This document shows positions 23,725-34,855 of a stretch of DNA of 64,000 bases, in pieces (position 1 is the first letter of the stretch; each line of letters starts with the position of its first letter). A model generated the notes under the pieces. The model was not told where the DNA came from. It saw nothing but the letters and a program-made list of their open reading frames with translations, and made no database searches. The stretch comes from Cephalopachus bancanus. Its lineage: Eukaryota > Chordata > Mammalia > Primates > Tarsiidae. The position numbers and the translations under genes are program-made. The stretch is from the NCBI GenBank assembly GCA_027257055.1, contig JAPVLO010000059.1, positions 3,534,001 to 3,598,000 on the forward strand, given 5' to 3'.

Positions 23725-24019
23725 GCCGGGCTCGGTGGCTCAGCCTGTAATCCCGCACCTTGGGAGACTGAGGTGAGTGTGGATTGCCAGAGCCTGAGGG
23801 TTCAAGACCCGCCTGGGCGACTTGGTGAGATCTCATCTCTACAATAAATCAAAAAATCACCCGGGCATGGTAGCACTCGCCTGTAGTTCCGGCTACTTGG
23901 AAGGCTGAGGCGGAATGATCACCGGAGCCCAGCAGGGTCGAGGCTGCGGTGGCTGGGAGCAGTCACTGCATTCCAGTCTGGGCGACAGAGTGAGACTCCA
24001 ACTCAAAAAAAAAAAAAAA
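23725..24019 (+). mobile_element. Alu SINE, lineage-specific
   Basis: Full dimer starting gccgggctcggtggct and ending in 'actccaactc' plus an A run. The head variant 'cctgtaatcccgcaccttggg' links it to the youngest subtype. No clear target duplication was found. Confidence 0.94.
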
Positions 24020-24061
24020 TTAATGGTTGATTTAAAATGCATTTGTCTCTATCTATCTGTT

Positions 24062-24113
24062 CATCCATCCATCCATCTATGTGTGTATGTAAATTGTATG
24101 TGTGTATGTAAAT
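24062..24113. repeat. Short CATC and TGTGTATG simple repeats
   Basis: Tandem catc units at 24062-24078 followed by repeated 'tgtgtatgtaaat' units, the latter as a direct duplication. Confidence 0.8.
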
Positions 24114-24149
24114 AGTAAATTGCACAAATCTTAAGTATGTGGCTTGATA

Positions 24150-24445
24150 TATTTATTATAGGTATGTTACTGCTTTCACCTGAGTGACTGCCTTCTAGAT
24201 CAAGACAGAACATTTTTGTGTCTGACTTCTTTTGCTCAGCGTAATGTCTATGAGTGTCACACATGGTGTTGTGAGATATACTTAAGTTTTTATTGACTAT
24301 ATGAATAGACAGCAGTTCTGCCATCTTCATAATATTAGACCTTTGAGTTCTTTCTAGTTTTAGGCATAAAAGAGCAATCTTGTACATGCCTGTGGGTGAA
24401 CATTTGTATGCCCTTGGGTGCATAAGGGACTCAAGGTGGGTGCAG
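24150..24445 (-). mobile_element. L1M-type LINE 3' fragment
   Basis: The reverse complement of old L1 3' sequence: 'tttgctcagcgtaatgtcta', 'ttttaggcataaaagagca' and 'cttgtacatgcctgtgggtg' follow the usual order. The Alu at 24454 interrupts or follows it. Confidence 0.55.
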
Positions 24446-24453
24446 AACTTGGA

Positions 24454-24744
24454 TTTTTTTTTTTTAAGTTGGCGTCTCACTTTGTTGCCCAGACTGGAGT
24501 GCAGTTGCACCGTCACGGCCACTGCAGTCTCAACCTGCTGGGCTCAGGTGATCCTTCTGCCTTAGCCTTCCAAGTAGCTGGGACTACTGGCATGTGCCAC
24601 CATGCCCTGCTAATTTTTTTATTTATTGTAGAGATGAGGTCTCACCATGTTGCCCAGACTAGTCTTGAAGTCCTGGGCTCAGGCATTTCTCCTGCCTTGG
24701 CTACCTTAAGTGCTAGGATTATAGGTGTAAGCTACCACACATGG
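24454..24744 (-). mobile_element. Alu SINE, intermediate type
   Basis: Full dimer with target duplication gcagaac(t/c)tggattt at 24442-24456 and from 24745. It has 'aagttggcgtctcac' but a non-shortened head, so it lies between AluJ and the lineage-specific set. Two open frames of 123 and 153 codons here are Alu plus L1 readthrough, not genes. Confidence 0.93.
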
Positions 24745-24760
24745 CAGAACCTGGATTTAA

Positions 24761-25269
24761 ACCGTGTTTCTCCATCTGCAGAGCACTGACACTTTATCAC
24801 CATCCTCTGCTGCTGCCTAGAATCTTAAAATCTATATTTCTCTCAAGTTGATGAAGTTGTAGGTTTTTTTGGTGTGTGAAAGTTCAGTGGACTGGCACTT
24901 TGAGATGTTTCTTAGCAACTTGTGTTTGCGCCACTTATATAGGTACTAGACTATCACACTGGCCATAAGTTTCAGACGCCTTTCTGCATAACAGATAAAG
25001 GACACTAGAATAATTTATCTTATACAGTATTGTTTGAGTGTAAAGGGTTGTAAAGAAATTTCAGTTACAGTATTATCAAATCCCCTAAGATTGGTGTAGA
25101 GAGAGTAGGTGTGTTTTAACTACTGATACTTTTTCTCTTTTGTCTTTATTTTATTCAGTAGTCTTGGTTGAGTGATTCAAATTTTGGAAATGAGAAATAT
25201 ACTTCCAAGATATTCCACAAAGCTAGGGAAGTTGATGCCATCTTTTTCCATGCTCTTTTTTGTGCTAGT
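24761..25269. other. Unique DNA, nothing firm
   Basis: A weak MIR-like piece may lie at about 24745-24800; the rest is unrecognised. Confidence 0.35.
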
Positions 25270-25380
25270 TGGTTGTGTGGCTTTGGGAAGGCCACTTGGC
25301 TTCTCCTGTCTTAGTTTGCTTATTTATAAAATGAACGGGCATAGGATTGCATCAAGGGTTCCTCACCTATTTTTTGTAAT
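25270..25380 (+). mobile_element. MIR SINE fragment
   Basis: 'gtgtggctttgggaaggcca' followed by 'cttagtttgcttatttataa' and 'aatgaacgggcataggattg' matches the MIR core and 3' half. Confidence 0.55.
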
Positions 25381-25764
25381 TTGATGAGTGACCCTCTCCT
25401 TTGCAAAACAAATACAAATTTGTGTAAAATTTTGTATGGGCTTGTTCATGCATATTAGCTCAGGATTCCTTGATTTTTAAAGGATTTTTCTAATTCCAAC
25501 AGTAAGGGAAGGTGCAAGTCTGCATTATGGGGAAGATATCATGTTTATTGTTCTAGATAGTAAGATATACGGTCATAGCTAAAATGAGGATGAAACTCCA
25601 TGGTTTTCCTGCAACAAAAGTGATCTAGATACCCTGTTGATCACACTTGAACTTAATTTTGTGAACTACCTCTCTGAGGCACTTGTGCTGTGAGAGGGTG
25701 GATAGGATCTGATGTGGTGACTAGGCCATGAAAAGGAGAAGCAAAAATTGGTTGGTCTGGAGGC

Positions 25765-25930
25765 CAGGTAGTATAATGGTGAAGAGTACAGCTTCTGGAG
25801 GTAGATGACCTGATTCCTATCTCAGATCTACGTGGGTCAGTTATTTAAACCTTTCTGCCTCCGTTTATAAAAAGGATATAGTGACTGTACCCACCATTTA
25901 GGATTGTTGGAGCATTTAAATGAGTTAGTG
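25765..25930 (+). mobile_element. MIR SINE
   Basis: Nearly full-length order is visible: 'tagtataatggtgaagagta', 'agcttctggaggtagatgac', 'gggtcagttatttaaacc', 'ggattgttggagcatttaaa'. It is directly followed by a MER20. Confidence 0.75.
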
Positions 25931-25935
25931 AAGGA

Positions 25936-26134
25936 TTTTCGGCCTTGGCACTATTGCACACTTTTGTACTGGATAATTACTGTGAGAGACTGTCCTGTAC
26001 ATTGTAGGATGCTTAATAGCATCTTTGACCTCTGCCTACTAGATTTCTTCAGTGTAGCAACCAAAACTGTCTCCAGGCATTGCCAAATGTGCCCTGGAAG
26101 GGGCAAAATACCACCCCTCCTTTGAGAACCACTG
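25936..26134 (-). mobile_element. MER20 hAT DNA transposon
   Basis: Reverse-orientation MER20: 'ttcggccttggcactattg', 'cattgtaggatgcttaatag', 'gtctccaggcattgccaaat' and end 'tttgagaaccactgg'. Known as a non-autonomous hAT element of placental mammals. Confidence 0.8.
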
Positions 26135-27209
26135 GTCTTATGTTAAATTATCTTCTAAGTGCTCTGGCAAAAACGCCTGGTGACTGTTGCCTGGAAGACA
26201 AACTCCTCTGAATAAGCCATAATTCCCTGCCTGGTGCCACACTGATGGGAACAAAAACAGAAAGTGAACAAAACCCAGGTAACAAAAGTCTGTTTGTTCC
26301 CATTCCTCTGCTTACTGAATTATTGATATGCTTTCTGAGCTGAACTGCATTCATTCAGGTAGAATTAATAGCCATTATCTTCCTGAAGAACAGTGGCTTC
26401 TGCCTGGCCCCTGGCTGGCCCCTGTCCCCAACCACTGCCATTTGACAGTTTCTTCGACCTGCCTATTTGCAGCCCAACTTCCCCGGCTTCCTGGAAATAG
26501 GTCCTTGCTCAGAGTAGACCTGTTAAATCATGTTAAAGCTAGGCCACTGGGAGAGCTCCAGCCTGCTGAGGCTGTGGGGACAGGTGTGAGGCAGTGGGTG
26601 AGCTTAGCTGACTAATATAAAAGACACTCGCATGAAGGGCTTTGGATGGCCGAGCCATAGGTATTGGCTGGTCACCCATTAATGACCACATGCTTCAGAG
26701 GTATCGACTTAGAAGGTCTTTGGGGCACCTGAGGCTTAAAGTTAAGTTCATAAAGATGCCTGTGATGGGTGTGAAGAATAGGTAGAAATTGCACTGCTGA
26801 AAAAGCACTTAGGTATGGGAGCGAAATTACAGTATCTGGCAGTATCTGATGGGTTTAGGTACTTGTGGGAGGGAGCTGAAGTGTGGAAAAGATTCTTCCT
26901 TTATTCTCCATTTGTTCAAGGACAGTGTTTTGTCAGTGGTCTCAGGGTTTGGATTTTGTGGACCAGCTTAAAATAAAACTGGAGGGCAGCTGTAAAGTAA
27001 CTTAATAACCTCTAAGTTTGTCTGATACGAATGATTAAAGAAAAAAAAGAGAGTATTTACTGTCACTATCACTGCAGAAAAGAATGTTTTGTCACTAAAA
27101 TAGTAGGAGTATAACCATAGCATAAAGAAGAGTCATTTATGTTGAACATATTTGGTGTTATGGAAGGTTGTCAGTGGACCTTATTTTTTTATTTCACCAG
27201 GCCTGGTGA
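26135..27209. other. Unique DNA, no gene recognised
   Basis: About 1 kb with no recognised repeat. A 95-codon plus frame at 26328-26615 has no domain and no splice-site support. Confidence 0.4.
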
Positions 27210-27222
27210 AGATGTTTTTGTG

Positions 27223-27702
27223 GGCCGGGCTCTGTGGCTCAGCCTGTAATCCCAGCACTTTGGGAGGCCGAGGTGAGTGGATTGCCTGAGTCCACGGGTT
27301 CGAGACCAGCCCGGGCAACGTGGCGAGATCTCGTCTCTACATTAAAAATAAAAATAGCCGGGCATGGTAGCGTGCGTCTGTAGTTCCAGCTACTCAGAAG
27401 GCCGAGGCAGAAGGATTGGCGGAGTCCAGCAGGTCGGTGCTGGGGTGGCCATGTGCGTGTGTGCCACTGCACTCCAGCCTGGGCGAAGGAGTAAGACTCC
27501 AAGTCAAAATGAGCCGGACGTGGTAGCACGCGCCTGTAGTTCCAGCTACTCAGAAGGCTGAGGCGGAAGGATCGCCGGAGCCCAGCAGGTCGAGGCTGCG
27601 GTGGCCGGCAGCGGCCACTGCACTCCAGTCTGGGCGACAGAGTGAGACTCCAACTCAAAAAAAAAAATAAATAAAAGACTGCAAGTCAAAAAAAAAAAAA
27701 AA
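27223..27702 (+). mobile_element. Three-arm Alu: dimer with a right-arm copy inserted in its tail
   Basis: A left arm and right arm (27223-about 27492) run into a tail 'aagactccaagtcaaaa' (27493-27509). Then comes a second right arm (27510-27674) with its own A-rich end, and then the tail motif again as 'aagactgcaagtcaaaa' (27675-27691). The repeated tail motif looks like a target duplication. The outer duplication is agatgtttttgtgg before and agatgttattgtagg after. Confidence 0.9.
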
Positions 27703-27716
27703 AGATGTTATTGTAG

Positions 27717-28569
27717 GCTGCACCATGTAGGGTCTCCACGCATGTTGTCACTCAGATGACTGACTTCGTGAATGGTGGGATCCATAGTTCATCATTCTTG
27801 GTAAGGACTGATGGTTGAGCAGAGGCTATGTGGTGCCCTTCAGCCCTTCATATTCAAGGTGCCCACCTCAGTGCAGCATCTCCCATTCTTCCTGCTCTCC
27901 TCTCTCCACCCTTTGCTTTTGACCTTTTACCTAAATGAATGCCAAGATCATAGAAATACATGAGTTTATTTCCACTTCCCAAGTTCTTGTACCTCTCATT
28001 CTGCTTCTTGCTTCATATTGTTTTGTTTGCATGTGCTGTAAGGGACAGTGATGTTGTGAAAGAGTGAGTCCCTCAGTGTCTCTTCCTTATCTTCCAGTCA
28101 GGAAAGAGATGGCTGATTGAATATGAAGAATATTATCCCTGCTAATGCAGACAAGATTAAATGCTTGGGCTCTGTTGACACTCTGAAATGCCTTGGGCAC
28201 TCTAAAATGCCGTGGGCACTAAGACTTAAAGCGAACTTTTAGAATTGGGGGCTATTTGTCTGTCTATAAAACACCCTGTACAAAAACTTGAGAGAATGCA
28301 GGGGATGCATGCAGCCAGGAGCTGTCCCCTTGGGTAAGTGTCCAATATGAGCTGCATCTCCAGTTTAAAGCAAAGCCTTGACCTATTTCTCTTACTAGCA
28401 ATTGGAAAGTATATAGTAATATAATGCCTAAAAGTTTTATATCTTTATAATATCTATAAAGCTAAAGTCTTTGATTTCTTGCTTTGGAGAATAAGTATCG
28501 AAATGATATTAACTCAGTTTTTTTCCTTGATTTCTATCTTGATGTGTCAATATATTAATATACATATTT
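27717..28569. other. Unique DNA, nothing firm
   Basis: No repeat family or coding signal was recognised with confidence. Confidence 0.4.
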
Positions 28570-29015
28570 TAAGTAAAAAAGCAGTATATGAATACAACAA
28601 TGCAGTTTGAAACATTCTAAAATTACAGAAACACAGTTGACCTACTCCTCTTAATTCCAGTTGCCACTCAGAAATAACTGTTGTGAATTCTGTACATTTA
28701 CTGTGTGCTTACATATGGGGAAATACCTAATTTTCATGTTACATAAATTATATATTCATATTGTTAGCCTGCTCTTTTTTCTACTTAATATCTCTTGTCA
28801 TTCCTTACAGCTCATTTCATAGATAGCATCTATATTGCTGTCAACTGCTGAATAGTATTCCATTGTATAGATATTCCTTGGTTTATAGAGCATATAGCTG
28901 TTCATAGCTGTATGATATTATAATGAATGCTAAAGTGAAAAAACACAACCCAGTACCTATATCTTCATGCACATGTACATTTTTACCAGTGATTAAATAC
29001 ACAGAATTTTAGTAT
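28570..29015 (-). mobile_element. L1M-type LINE 3' end
   Basis: Reverse complement of an old L1 tail: 'cagaaataactgttgtgaat', 'ctgctcttttttctacttaa', 'aatagtattccattgtatag', 'cacatgtacatttttaccag'. Diverged and non-coding. Confidence 0.65.
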
Positions 29016-29019
29016 TTGT

Positions 29020-29485
29020 ATTATTCAGTGCTTTTTAGAGAAATAGAACCGATGAGATGTACACAGAGTAAGATTATGGAGGGTGACAAATCCCAGGATC
29101 TGCAGTCAGCAAGCTGGGAGACCCAGGAGAGCTGATGGTGTAGTTCCAGTTCAAGGCTGGCAAACTTGAGAGGTGATTTTTCAATTTCAGTCTGAAGGCA
29201 GGAAAAAAATGATGTCCCAGCTTGAAGGCAGTCAGGCAGGAGGAATTACCTCCTATTATAGGACAGAGAGTCAGACTTTTTGCTCTCTTCGGGCTTTCAG
29301 CTGATTGGATGATCCCATTCGCTTTAGGGAAGGCAGTCTGCTTTATTCAAGTCTACCAATGCAAATGTTAATTTTATCTCAAAACACTCTCACAGACACA
29401 CCCAGAATAATGTTTAACCACATATCAGGGCACCTTGTGTCCCAGTCAACTTGGAACATAAAGTTTACCATCATAGTATTACAGG
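29020..29485 (-). mobile_element. Ancient LTR element
   Basis: Matches the reverse complement of a widespread mammalian LTR: 'ttagagaaatagaaccgatg', 'cagtcagcaagctgggagac', 'gaggaattacctcctattat', 'cagacacacccagaataatg', 'gggcaccttgtgtcccagtc'. I am confident of the repeat but not of its family name (MaLR/ERVL type likely). An Alu follows at its edge. Confidence 0.6.
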
Positions 29486-29499
29486 GTATTTTTTTCCAT

Positions 29500-29745
29500 T
29501 TTTTATTTTTTGAGTTGGAGTCTCACTCTCAACCTGTTTGGTTCAGGTGATTCTTCCACCTCAGCCTTCCAAGTAGCTGGAACCACAGGCATGTGTCACT
29601 ACGCCTGACTTATGTTTTGATTTATTGTAGAGACAAGGTCTCACTAAGTTGCCCAGGCTAGTCTCGAACCCCTGAGCTAAGGCAATCCTCTTGCCTTGGC
29701 CTCCCAAAGTGCTGGGATTACAGGCTTGAGCCACCACGACTGGCC
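29500..29745 (-). mobile_element. Alu SINE, internally deleted
   Basis: Reverse Alu in which the start of the right arm is missing: 'gagtctcactctcaacctg' joins the tail side directly to the mid right arm, dropping the usual gcccagactggagtgcagtgg block. The left arm is intact to 'gactggcc'. Flanks share 'cagggtatttt'. Confidence 0.9.
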
Positions 29746-29759
29746 CAGGGTATTTTATT

Positions 29760-30048
29760 TTATTTTATTTTTTTTGAGTTGGAGTCTCACTCTGTCGCCC
29801 AGACTGGAGTGCAGTGGCCGCTCCTGGCCACCGCAGCCTCGACCTGCTGGGCTCTGGCGATCCTTCCGCCTCAGCCTTCCAAGTAGCCGGAATTACAGGC
29901 ATGCGCTACCATGTCCGGCTGAATCTTTGATTTATTGTAGAGATGAGGTCTCGCTGCCCAGGCGGGTCTCGAACCCGCGGGCTCAGGCAATCCACTCACC
30001 TCAGCCTCCCAAAGGCACAGGATTACAGGCTGAGCCACCGAGCCCGAC
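29760..30048 (-). mobile_element. Alu SINE, youngest lineage-specific subtype
   Basis: Full dimer of the same subtype as the 14.7-kb copy (ctcgctgcccaggcggg; aaaggc-type head). T-arm-like stem at 29962-29978 is perfect. Target 'gggtattttattttt' lies before it (after the previous Alu) and again from 30051, so this copy inserted beside or into the previous Alu's target duplication. Confidence 0.96.
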
Positions 30049-30065
30049 TTGGGTATTTTATTTTT

Positions 30066-30734
30066 AATGGATACGTTACCTCCTCAAAATCTTATGTCAC
30101 TTTGCACTACTCCCTCCAACCAAGCATGAAAGGATGGTTCTTTCTGTCCATTCCAGCCAATTGGTGATCTAAGTCTTAAGAAATATTGAGTCACTCTGCA
30201 TGAAGACAACTTGAATATTGTTAGTTTTCTATACTAGTGAGGGGAGCATGGTGGTTCAAAGTCATCACTGGAGCAGTGACCTGCCCGCAGGAATGTCTAT
30301 GGAGGCCTCAGGACATTGAGCACCTTTCACACTGGGCACCTTTCACACCTGACCTAATGGAGGATCATTAGCTCACCAAAAATTTTGATTTCTTACATTT
30401 TCCCTAATGAGCTGGCTTTCTGCAAATCTTAAACTGAGAAGTATGTACAATTTTAGTTCTGAATGGAGAATACCGGTCTGGGTTTCAGAAAGACATATTG
30501 GAAATGTCTTATTTTTGCTGTGGCTTTTAGACCTTCTTTGAGGGGAATTGCCCTAAGAACAAAAGTCAAACAGGATAATTTTTTAAATGTTGTGTGGTCT
30601 GACAAGTTTCAATTCTAAATCTGTCAAAAGGAAGCACACACTAATAGTAAGGTCATAGTAAAAAAACAATGCAGTCAGCAACAGGTGTGTTACTTCAACA
30701 CCACAAGTGTCTAGGCTGGAGCTTTTTGTGCTTT
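30066..30734. other. Unique DNA
   Basis: About 0.7 kb with a short 'gggcacctttcacac' near-duplicate pair around 30316-30345. A 118-codon minus frame at 30583-30939 shows no domain. Confidence 0.4.
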
Positions 30735-30860
30735 GAGTCCATTCAGTGTTTTCATCCCTCTCATAGCTTCCCTGAGTCAGAGCTATTGTTGCATCCATTT
30801 CGCAAATGAGGCCACTGAAGTAGAGCGTGCATGCTGGGGATATAGCTAGTAGGAGTGTAA
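30735..30860 (-). mobile_element. MIR SINE fragment
   Basis: 'catttcgcaaatgaggccac' followed by 'ggggatatagctagtaggag' resembles the reverse complement of a MIR. Confidence 0.5.
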
Positions 30861-30982
30861 ACCAGATAATACATGTGATTTTTCCACCTGACCCCAAGCT
30901 CTTGTCTGTATAGCCCATTGCTATAAATATTTTTTTCACATTTTAATTTTCTTATTTATTTATTTATTTTTTAAATGGCTGA

Positions 30983-31275
30983 TTTTTTTTTAATTGAGTT
31001 GGTATCTCACTCCGTTGCCCTAGCTGCAGTGCAGTGGCACGCTCATGGCCTCCCCACCGTCGACCTGTTGGGCTCTGGTGATCCTTCTGCTTCAGCCTTC
31101 CAAGTAGCTGGAAATATAGGCACATGCTACCATGCCTGGCTAATTTTTGATTTTTGTTGTTGTTGTTGTAGATAGGAGGTCTCGCCAAGTTGCCTGAGTT
31201 GGTCTCGAACTCACGGGCTACTTGCCTCGGCCTCCCAAAGTGCTGGGATTACAGGCTAAGCCACTGCATCCGGCC
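30983..31275 (-). mobile_element. Alu SINE, intermediate/lineage type
   Basis: Reverse dimer from poly-T to 'gcatccggcc'. It has the shortened head in diverged form (ggctaagccac) and an internal (gtt)n expansion in the A-rich linker (tttgttgttgttgttgtag). A TTTA run flanks the tail. Confidence 0.92.
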
Positions 31276-31474
31276 TCTTTTTACATTTTTAAATGGTTGC
31301 ATTTTTAATAATTTTATAAATATCTATATCATCCTGTATTTTCATCTTGGCCCACAAAGCCTAAGATATTGACTGGTCCTTTATGGAAAAATTTTGCAGT
31401 GCCTTCTCTTGACTACTCTTCGTTTGCTACCTAAGACTGAAAAGAAGTCGTTTCACTGGGAAAGTCAGTTATGC

Positions 31475-31630
31475 CAGTGGTTCTCTAACTCCATCATGTG
31501 CCCCAATCACCTGGAGGGCTTGCTCCAACATAGATTACTGGTCCTGTTGTGTGAGGTCTCTCTTGGGGCTTGAGAACTGGCATTTCTATCCATCTCTCAA
31601 GTGGTCTTTGTGCTGCTGTTCCTGGGACTA
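31475..31630 (+). mobile_element. MER5-type hAT DNA transposon
   Basis: Starts 'ccagtggttctctaact' and continues 'aatcacctggagggcttgct', then 'cttgagaactggcatttc', the expected order in MER5A. The 3' end is degraded. Confidence 0.7.
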
Positions 31631-31954
31631 GGAAGAACATTGAGCCAGGTGGATGAACTAGGAGTTGTGGGTGTTTGTCGAGGGACTGCGAGAATGTTTC
31701 ACTCCAGTGATGGGCAATAGTAGCAGCCCTTTCAAATTTGGGCAAAGTCATGCATTAAGCATAGAAAACTCTTGTTTTGACAAGGAAGAAATTTAAAATA
31801 TGATGGCAACAGCGGTATGAAAATGGAGCTAGCTAGGACAAATGACCTTCAGCCTTGTCTACTTAAATGTTTTAATTTCTAATGTGGTTGGATATATGTT
31901 TAAACCTCTTCTTTATTTAAATGATGATAACTGGTATCCATTATTGATAATATA

Positions 31955-32170
31955 CTATGTGCCAGGCTCTGTGCTAAAATGTTTACATGCTGAATCTCAC
32001 AGAGTGCGTTCAATAATCTTATGAGGTTAGGTACTAGTAGTTCCATTTTAAAAGTAAGTAAATGAAGGTTTAGAGAGTTGTAAGAAGGAACTTCTGTCAA
32101 CGTCTCTTGACTAGTAAGTTGTCCCGGGTTATTTAGTCCCTTACTCATAATACAAATTTTCCTTGACTCT
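31955..32170 (-). mobile_element. MIR SINE
   Basis: 'ctatgtgccaggctctgtgc', 'atgaggttaggtactag' and 'gtaaatgaaggtttagagag' follow the order of a reverse-complement MIR. Confidence 0.65.
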
Positions 32171-32302
32171 GAGTTCTTCCCTCCTCTTGTGGCTACTACA
32201 TGAAGTTTCTAAAACTACAAAAGTTTTATTACTCTGGGAAAAGAAAAGACCCACCAGTTACAAAGTTGGTGACATCATTATAATCTTTGAAAGAGCTTTT
32301 AC

Positions 32303-32609
32303 GGCTGGGCTCGGTGGCTCAGCCTGTAATCCCAGCACTTCGGGAGGCCGAGGTGAGTGGATTGCCTGAGCCCACGGGTTCAAGACCCGCCTGGGCAACT
32401 TGGCAAGACCTCACCTCTACAATAAATCAAAAATTAGCCGGGCATGGTAGCACGCGCCTGTAGTTCCAGTTACTTGGAAGGCTGAGGCGGAAGGATCGCC
32501 GAAGCCCAGCAGGTCGAGGCTGCGGTGGCCGGTCTGGGCGACAGTCTGGGCGACTCTAGTCTGGGCGACAGAGTGAGACTCCAACTCAAAAAAAAGAAAA
32601 AGAAAAAAA
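32303..32609 (+). mobile_element. Alu SINE, lineage-specific, rearranged right arm
   Basis: Full element with a perfect 14-bp target duplication (gaaagagcttttac) at 32289-32302 and 32610-32623. In the right arm the gagcggccactgcactcca block is missing and 'gtctgggcgac' is present three times in a row (about 32526-32569). The simple tail is A-rich with G interruptions. Confidence 0.95.
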
Positions 32610-32649
32610 GAAAGAGCTTTTACTTCTTATTTAATCATAATCAATTGTT

Positions 32650-32900
32650 TTTTAAAGTTTGAATTGCATAAAATTTTTACATAGAGAAAATATATATACC
32701 AGACATTTAGCAGATGCTAATATTTTGTCACAGTTGCTTTAGAGAGTTTTTTTTTAAGAGAAACACTAAAGAGTTGCTAGTTCCCTAAATATCCATACCC
32801 CTTCTTTCCTATCTCAAAGTAATATCTTGTTTTGTTTATGCTTACTTACGTATGTAGCACAACTACAAAACATATGGAAAAACATATAGCAGCTTCCCCA
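32650..32900 (-). mobile_element. Possible L1M 3' UTR fragment
   Basis: 'acatttagcagatgctaat' followed by 'attttgtcacagttgcttta' resembles a motif pair of old L1 3' ends in reverse. Weak. Confidence 0.35.
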
Positions 32901-32975
32901 TGTGATATTATTGTCAGTGGTGGTATTGACATTCATTGAGTCAGTACTCTGTGGGAAGTGATAAGATTAGAGAAT

Positions 32976-33258
32976 GAACCTGTAATTCCAGCACTTTGGG
33001 AGGCCGAGGCGAGTAGATTGCCTGAGCCCACGGGTTCGAGACCCGCCTGGGCAACTTGGTGAGACTTCGTATCTGCAATACATCAAAAATTAGCCGGGCG
33101 TGGTAGCACGCACCTGTAGTTCCAGCTACTTGGAAGGCTGAGGCGGAAGGATCGCCGGAGCCCAGCAGGTCGAGGCTGTGGTGGCCGGGAGTGGCCACTG
33201 CACTCCAGTCTGAGCGACAGAGTGAGGCTCCAACTCAAAAAAAAAAAAAAAAAAAAAA
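32976..33258 (+). mobile_element. Alu SINE, lineage-specific, 5'-truncated
   Basis: Begins at 'aacctgtaattccagcac', so about the first 20 bases including the A box are missing. The rest, including ggttcgagacccgcc and a pure A tail, is well preserved. Lack of the 5' end is ordinary truncation during target-primed reverse transcription. Confidence 0.94.
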
Positions 33259-33259
33259 T

Positions 33260-34855
33260 GGAGAAGGAGCTCTCTTAATGTTTGAAGGTGGATTGTAGCC
33301 ATTGTATTAATTATATTATACCAACTTCAGGAATTCCTACCTGGCACCCCAAGTCTATCCTTTCATTAGCCAGGTTGTTTTGTTTTGTTTTGTTTTCCAG
33401 TGTCTTACAAATTTCTGAATACCTGCCTTTATTTTTGGAGCTTTAAGTTTTTATCAGAGTTTTGACAGATTCTTTGAAGCAACAAATGTTTTTAAGCCTC
33501 CAGGTATATTGCTAGGCAAGGAGGTCACAGTGGAGAATGACATAAGTAAATGAATCACCTTTCCCCATGAACCTTATATGTATTCCAGTTTTTACTACCG
33601 CTTCCCCAAATTTAGTATGATGTAATTTTCCTAAAAGTAATACTCGTGGTTAAATAGAGTCTAAGATGTTACATGCTGGCTTCAGCATTGAGCAGTGGTT
33701 ACCATTATCCTGTGTGTGGCAGGCATTGTGTCCCAATTTTTGGTTTGCAGAAGATGGTCACCTTATCTATTATGTGGCAATGAGGCATCCATACTCTTAC
33801 TAAATGGCCTGCAAAAGTTATGTGCCCTTTCCATTTGTTATTAGACATTGGCTAATTGCACGGGTGATTTAAATTTTTAAAAAGCATTAAAGCATTTGTT
33901 GTAATAATTAACAAAGAGATTGCTAGGTTACAAATGAATGATAATACCGTATTTAAAAAATACAGCATTACATATCTGTGCAAAGTGATATATGTTATGA
34001 AACATTAATATCCAAATGAGAGTTTTGAACGGAATGATCTCTAAAATCCTTCCTAATAAGCCTTTTCTGGCTCTCTAAAGTCTCTATGACTATTAATATA
34101 TTTTGTGAGATGTCAACTGTGCCACACCTCAGCAAACCTGAAGGAGAGGCCAACAGCCTCCCTTTAGTCATATACCAGCACATTAACTGAATCTTGGGTA
34201 GCGAACTGGAGGTTACTTATTGTTGTCTCTTATTTCTCAATAATAGATGCCCTGTTTTTCTAGATAGACCCAAAGGAATGAGGACCAGCTTTCAGCGTCC
34301 CTTGTAGTTAGATGTGATTTATGTCCTGATTGGTGGGATTCAAATGGAAGTGGTGTGCCACGTCTAGGAAGTTTTTTTTTTTTAAGGAAGAGTACATGCC
34401 TTTAATCTCTTCCTCCCTGCTGTCTGGAGTGGGAACAAGATGGCTAGATCTTCAGCAACCACATAGGACCATGGGATTGATACTATGTACTAAAGATGGC
34501 AGAGCCATAAGATAGAGGCAGTCTGGGCAACAGCAGAGAGTCAGTTGAGTAGATTATTTCTTGTAGGAAGGTGTGTCACTGAGTAAATGATTGAGGGTCT
34601 CAATTTTAATCTAGGCTTTCTTTTTCTAGTTGTGTTCTGGAGAAAGGTTGAGTTTTTTCTTTCTACAAAGGGATCATATGCTTGCTAAGCCATGTGCCTG
34701 CAGGGTTCCTTTCACCTGGAGAGGTGTCTTTTTGTAATTTGTTCAAGAGGGACTACATGAGCCCTGATAACTGTGGAATGTTCCCACCATCCCAGACCTC
34801 CCCACCTCAGAACCATATTAATGGTAGACAGAATGAACAAGTTACAAGAAGTATC
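33260..34855. other. Mostly unique DNA
   Basis: Contains a short TTTTG run near 33378-33397. The part at 33450-33590 resembles an L2/MIR consensus weakly. No coding signal. Confidence 0.35.

Noticed and set aside
24061..24522. 153-codon minus-strand frame
   Set aside because: Made of simple repeat, an L1 3' fragment and the start of an Alu.
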